A stretch of DNA of 10,171 nucleotides, from contig JACVTC010000264.1 of the NCBI GenBank assembly GCA_016946835.1, forward strand, positions 64,001-74,171. Reading direction: 5' to 3'. Below the pieces are notes generated by a model that made no database searches, was not told where the DNA came from, and was given only the letters and a program-made list of their open reading frames with translations. This DNA is from Neocallimastix lanati (nom. inval.). Lineage: Eukaryota; Neocallimastigomycota; Neocallimastigomycetes; Neocallimastigales; Neocallimastigaceae. This document shows, piece after piece, positions 8,001 to 10,171 of the stretch. Each line of letters begins with the position of its first letter. Position 1 is the first letter of the stretch. A program made the position numbers and the translations under genes.

Positions 8001-8642
8001 ATTGATGACATTAATATCATCATCAAATTTAACGCATATGGCAATACATTTTTTTTCGTTTTCATGATTAAATACAAGGCTAATAGTTGATATATAATCT
8101 TCAAATATATATCGATTAGGAAATGATTCGAAATCATGAGACATACATTCAATATCAAAAGATAAAATAGAAGGAGATGGATAGCTATTAATTTCAACAG
8201 ATTTTATATTTTTATATTGAACGATATACTCTTCATCAAAGGTAGTATACTTCTCTTTGGAATTTAACTCCCAGTGCTCCATTTCTATCCATCCTATTGT
8301 ATTTAAATTACATTCAGCCAGAAACGCTGAAATTATATCCACATTTAATATTGACGAATAATAAGAAGAATATTCGGAATAATTAGGGAACATGACTTTA
8401 AAGATAATTTTATTACCTTCTAAATAATGTCTTAAAAGTTTTCTTGAAAGTACTTCTTTATTGTTTCTTGAATTGCCATTGAATTTGAAGTCACGATATT
8501 GTGAAAATTTGTATAAAGGATAATTATCTATAATAATTGATACTTTGTCATTTCTAATATTACTATATCCAAATCCTATAATAACTGGGGAATTGTTTTT
8601 TATTAGCAATTCCCAATTATAAATGAATATTATTTTATTCAT
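5070..8642 (-). CDS. polB: family B DNA polymerase with 3'-5' exonuclease, 1190 aa
   Basis: This is the replicative DNA polymerase. Exonuclease motifs: Exo I D163-I-E, Exo II around N544-T-F-G-F-D549, Exo III Y654-C-V-M-D658. Polymerase motifs: A D743-F-T-S-L-Y-P-S750 followed by H-N-I-C-Y-T-T-L-L as in pol delta; B around K833 and N837-S-I-Y-G841; C Y885-G-D-T-D-S890; and the K-K-K-Y motif at 1005-1008 before the thumb. All catalytic residues are present, so the enzyme should be active in both synthesis and proofreading. The pol delta/poxvirus-like motifs and lack of a protein-priming TPR insert point to an NCLDV enzyme. Two insertions lie between motifs. One, at about 245-515 between Exo I and Exo II, is rich in Glu, Asn, Val and Lys and contains a tetrapeptide repeat and a triplicated R-F-x-K-F-x-N-I-L motif. 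The other, at about 895-965 after motif C, is mostly Asn. The gene has no introns. The ATG at 8642 is preceded by an A-rich leader and gives a normal N-terminal domain. A host pol delta is less likely, because the C-terminal cysteine clusters are missing. Confidence 0.95.
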   Translation of the reverse strand: MNKIIFIYNWELLIKNNSPVIIGFGYSNIRNDKVSIIIDNYPLYKFSQYRDFKFNGNSRNNKEVLSRKLLRHYLEGNKIIFKVMFPNYSEYSSYYSSILNVDIISAFLAECNLNTIGWIEMEHWELNSKEKYTTFDEEYIVQYKNIKSVEINSYPSPSILSFDIECMSHDFESFPNRYIFEDYISTISLVFNHENEKKCIAICVKFDDDINVINKNEFEEIDANFFPFLDLQSFKAACIEQSIFKIDMKKYEAQKFNKENKNNIANKVEDSVKDKVEENTEDNVEIDVENNIESKVECNVESNAESNVKNNEEKLVEDNVEDNAENKDKNNVENDVPEIIENNIRNHDLEKVAKKFKENHEKLDRIIRKLKSSDETLNFRNKNLIIQTNKNICNPNQSNNTYNSEVNERFNKFKNILIKKRSYDEGIVNRFNRLSNILNANYSDDGHSRIDKFKNILNKNEKDTDLPMNKKVKNQYENFEKIEDFIKRIEDNKKNKNNKDFDESKNNDEQFEYEMIYVSTEYELLCEFFKQIRKFDPDIIIGFNTFGFDYKYLAQRAGMYLSIDTKETPFSASRILNKPSQFNNLMGDEVELYIPGRIAVDIYKYAKSLNLPSSNLNYVSEQLLNKHKIDLPYKEMFYLIYENTEESLHKVAKYCVMDSILTLNIFNVSHQWIQLLEVAKISRIRIDEVYKTGQSKKFSNLLYKYSYDNNICIDLDQSNIQGYKGATVIEPKPGVYDYCTMLDFTSLYPSVIITHNICYTTLLDSSTIDKYPKDSYHRIDIGDKVYYYTKNHIGILPQMMKVLLSERVRYKNLMKESSGADYIIYDKRQYALKIQANSIYGCLGSSSLKFLRFLPGAECTTGMGRNYLNKAINIIQEKTKFHVIYGDTDSCLIEYKKEKKSFFEMYYSQNKNNNKINNNENNNNNNNNNNNNSNNNNNNNNNNNNNNNNIINDNENVQNNNLDHFDTDKFVKECKEVSNIVTNLLPEGMHLKYENTFSRMLIISKKKYSGILADKDKPTLYIKGIDLIKKNTCIFIRDYYKIFLYMILYKYPKKLIKEKVIKMKKELLAGEVPFEKLIMRLSIGPKYKNKSYYVLLFINNHKRYNLDYKVGEKINYVIIKTTNFSFSKDSNLFGDKIMSLDLYNNLKEKSLKDKNIIVPKLDYNYYYNHYVRKGLINLLKSYSEEISELL
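5796..5885 (-). repeat. 15-bp minisatellite encoding polyasparagine, six units
   Basis: On the + strand the unit is GTTGTTGTTGTTATT, giving AAT-AAC-AAC-AAC-AAC in the coding sense. Six units run head to tail without a gap. Units 1, 2, 3 and 5 are exact; unit 4 has several changes, including the codon for Ser933; unit 6 differs in its last codon (Glu920). They encode residues 920-949 of the DNA polymerase, between motif C and the thumb. The five-codon period shows that whole 15-bp blocks duplicated, not single triplets. Confidence 0.9.
7617..7844 (-). repeat. degenerate 12-bp/tetrapeptide repeat in the DNA polymerase
   Basis: Residues 267-342 of the polymerase divide into 19 consecutive four-residue units with the consensus N-V-E-[DNS] (examples: KVED, NVEI, NVES, NVED, NVEN). 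At the DNA level this is a diverged 12-bp tandem repeat. The segment lies in the Exo I-Exo II insertion, is highly acidic, and is probably a flexible or helical linker exposed on the enzyme surface. Confidence 0.8.
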
Positions 8643-8786
8643 TTGTTTTTTATTTTAAAAATATTAAAAAATTATACATATAAAAGTTAGAGTTAAATAT
8701 TTTCTTATATTAACTACTAATACCAATCTATATAGATAATATAGATATATAATTTTTTTTGAATTTTAAATATTCTTTGAAAAAGC

Positions 8787-8805
8787 AGAGATAATTATTA
8801 TCTCT
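8787..8805 (-). terminator. 19-nt perfect palindrome after the 151-aa gene
   Basis: AGAGATAAT (8787-8795) and ATTATCTCT (8797-8805) are exact reverse complements around a single central T. The palindrome lies 7 nt beyond the stop codon of the gene at 8813-9268. It is the strongest inverted repeat found in the window. Its place just after a stop codon suggests a hairpin that defines the transcript end. Confidence 0.55.
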
Positions 8806-8812
8806 TTATTTT

Positions 8813-9268
8813 TTATCGTTCTGTATCAAAATCAATAATGAAATTATCGTATACAATTATATTATAAGTAATGTTATAGCGTTGTACATCCATATAATAA
8901 TCTTCATAATTATTATTATATTCTTTAATAAAATCTTTTAATAAATTTTTAACTATTTCTATCTGTTTTTCATTTGATACAAAGTTTTCTGAAAAATTTT
9001 GGAAATAATATTTTCTAATTATGAAGATCATATATAACATAGGTATATTTAATTTGGTAAATCTTTTTTCGATTATCTCATTAAACTTCCTATTGAATAT
9101 ATGAAGATTTAAAAATTCAATAAAATCGGATATAAATACAGTATTACTAAACGTTCCTGTAACACTATTACTTAAATTATGTTTTATTTTTTGAATTAAT
9201 GTTTGCTGAGAATTATAACTCTTTCCTTTCACTTGGTTTATTATATTCTTATTTTTATCTTTAAACAT
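8813..9268 (-). CDS. unrecognised protein, 151 aa
   Basis: I do not recognise this protein. It begins with a basic, polar stretch (residues 1-35, rich in Lys, Asn and Gln). A largely helical central part follows, with aromatic and Ile-rich segments (about 43-90, including L-Y-M-I-F-I-I-R-K-Y-Y-F). It ends in a Tyr/Asn-rich acidic tail finishing D-F-D-T-E-R. There is no signal peptide, no convincing membrane segment and no Cys pair. It lies on the same strand as the DNA polymerase, whose start is about 170 bp downstream, and its stop is followed by a perfect palindrome. These points support a real, separately terminated gene. Codon use matches its neighbours. A small replication or virion protein is possible but unsupported. 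Confidence 0.65.
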   Translation of the reverse strand: MFKDKNKNIINQVKGKSYNSQQTLIQKIKHNLSNSVTGTFSNTVFISDFIEFLNLHIFNRKFNEIIEKRFTKLNIPMLYMIFIIRKYYFQNFSENFVSNEKQIEIVKNLLKDFIKEYNNNYEDYYMDVQRYNITYNIIVYDNFIIDFDTER

Positions 9269-9859
9269 TACTGATTATGAAAATTTTTAAAATATAAAAA
9301 AATTTTTTATATAGAATTCCTTTTCTTATAGATATATATATTCAAATAGGTTTTGTTTTTATCGTTATATCGCTATATAATTTTTGATATTATATAAAAT
9401 TCTCTTTTATCATTTTAAATATCTTAATATTTCAAACATTATAGATTACTAAACAATATTATATCATATAATAAATTATAGTTTAGTATATTATAATAAA
9501 GATTTAATTTACCATATTACAAAATCCGAATAAAAAAATAAAAATTTTAAATTTATATTTAATATTCATTTCAAATATCCTTGATTATAATAAAATACAA
9601 TAATTTACTTAAAACAGGATAGTAAATAAATAAATTTTATTTATGTACATTTTTTATTAGAAAACACTAATTTTATTTTTCAAAAAAAAGAAATAAAAAT
9701 GGTTATAACAACATTAGTAAATTTTAATGAAACAATTGATTTTTATTAATTGATATAAAGACAAAATAAATTTAATAAAACAATTGATTTATTATTCATT
9801 AAAATATAAAGTCAAACTATATTTTTTTTATTAAAGGATAAAAAAAAATAAAAATAAAA
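9269..9859. other. non-coding spacer between divergent genes
   Basis: The spacer separates the starts of the 151-aa gene (-) and the 95-aa gene (+), so it should hold both promoters. It contains an A/T inverted repeat around 9295-9315, the imperfect tandem duplication described separately, and a 16-codon frame at 9699-9749 whose ATG has nearly the same A-rich lead-in as the 95-aa gene. Nothing else is recognisable. Confidence 0.6.
9722..9817. repeat. imperfect 48-bp tandem duplication upstream of the 95-aa gene
   Basis: Two adjacent copies share TTTAAT[GA]AAACAATTGATTT and end with ATATAAAG[AT]CAAA. The 13-mer AAACAATTGATTT occurs at 9730 and again at 9778, giving a period of 48. The copies differ at scattered positions and in small gaps. 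They sit about 45-140 bp upstream of the 95-aa start. This would suit a duplicated regulatory element, but an old neutral duplication is equally possible. Confidence 0.65.
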
Positions 9860-10147
9860 ATGTCTGAGGTGGTTAAAAATTTATCTCAAAAAAGATATGA
9901 TGAATTACGTCGTAATGTAATTATTGATGCTATTGACATTGTATTCAATACTATTTCAAATCAAGTTAAAATAGATAATAAGGATAAATCTTTTACAGTT
10001 AGAAAACTAACAAATAGTATCGAATTAATTTATGATTTAAGTAGTCAAGAAAATAACGATAAAATTCCTTCGGAAATCATTAAATCAATAAAACCACGAA
10101 TAAGTCATAAATTAAACAATACATTTTGTTATAAATTACCAGTCTAA
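9860..10147 (+). CDS. unrecognised small protein, 95 aa
   Basis: I do not recognise this protein. It is complete in the window, from an ATG after an A-rich leader (AAAATAAAAATAAAA) to a TAA at 10145-10147. Residues 8-37 look like a basic amphipathic helix (K-R-Y-D-E-L-R-R followed by I-I-D-A-I-D-I-V-F). A polar middle follows, then a Pro/Ile/Lys segment (K-I-P-S-E-I-I-K-S-I-K-P-R). There is one Cys, no signal peptide and no membrane span. It is transcribed away from the 151-aa gene and lies downstream of a duplicated 48-bp element. Its codon use is slightly less A+T-biased than the flanking DNA, which supports a real gene. Only 24 bases follow the stop, so its 3' context cannot be judged. Confidence 0.55.
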   Translation: MSEVVKNLSQKRYDELRRNVIIDAIDIVFNTISNQVKIDNKDKSFTVRKLTNSIELIYDLSSQENNDKIPSEIIKSIKPRISHKLNNTFCYKLPV

Positions 10148-10171
10148 AACGAAAATACAAACTCGGAAAGG

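Noticed and set aside
5070-8642. Protein-primed polymerase of a yeast-type linear plasmid
   Set aside because: The motifs around A, B and C resemble pol delta and poxvirus enzymes, and the protein-priming TPR insertions are not evident.

Overview
This window is a strongly A+T-rich stretch, roughly four-fifths A+T by eye. It looks like part of a nucleocytoplasmic large DNA virus (Nucleocytoviricota) genome, or an insertion of such a virus in a eukaryotic genome. The evidence is an intronless family B DNA polymerase with pol delta/poxvirus-like motifs, a virus-style fragment of the largest RNA polymerase subunit without a CTD, and a large protein that resembles the viral early transcription factor large subunit. 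No tRNA, rRNA, CRISPR array or recognisable transposase was seen. The exact lineage and host cannot be read from the sequence. The asparagine tracts and extreme A+T content would suit a host such as an anaerobic fungus or a dictyostelid, but this is only a guess.

Layout: 1-262 is non-coding with an A20 tract. 263-2473 (+) is the VETF-large-like protein. 2474-2906 is non-coding with a 29-nt direct repeat. 2907-4409 (+) is the C-terminal part of RNA polymerase subunit 1 (RPB1), encoded as a separate gene. 4410-5069 is a long non-coding gap between convergent genes. 5070-8642 (-) is DNA polymerase B, which carries three kinds of internal repeat. 8813-9268 (-) is an unrecognised 151-aa protein. 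9269-9859 is non-coding with a tandem duplication. 9860-10147 (+) is an unrecognised 95-aa protein.

Together the recognisable genes form part of a self-sufficient cytoplasmic replication and transcription apparatus: DNA synthesis (PolB), RNA synthesis (RPB1 fragment) and promoter recognition (VETF-like protein). The most notable points are an RPB1 that appears to be split just upstream of the trigger loop, close to where archaea divide A' from A''; a shortened trigger loop in that fragment; inverted repeats a few bases after most stop codons, like the hairpin transcript ends known from mimiviruses; and repeat-rich insertions in the DNA polymerase that avoid every catalytic motif.
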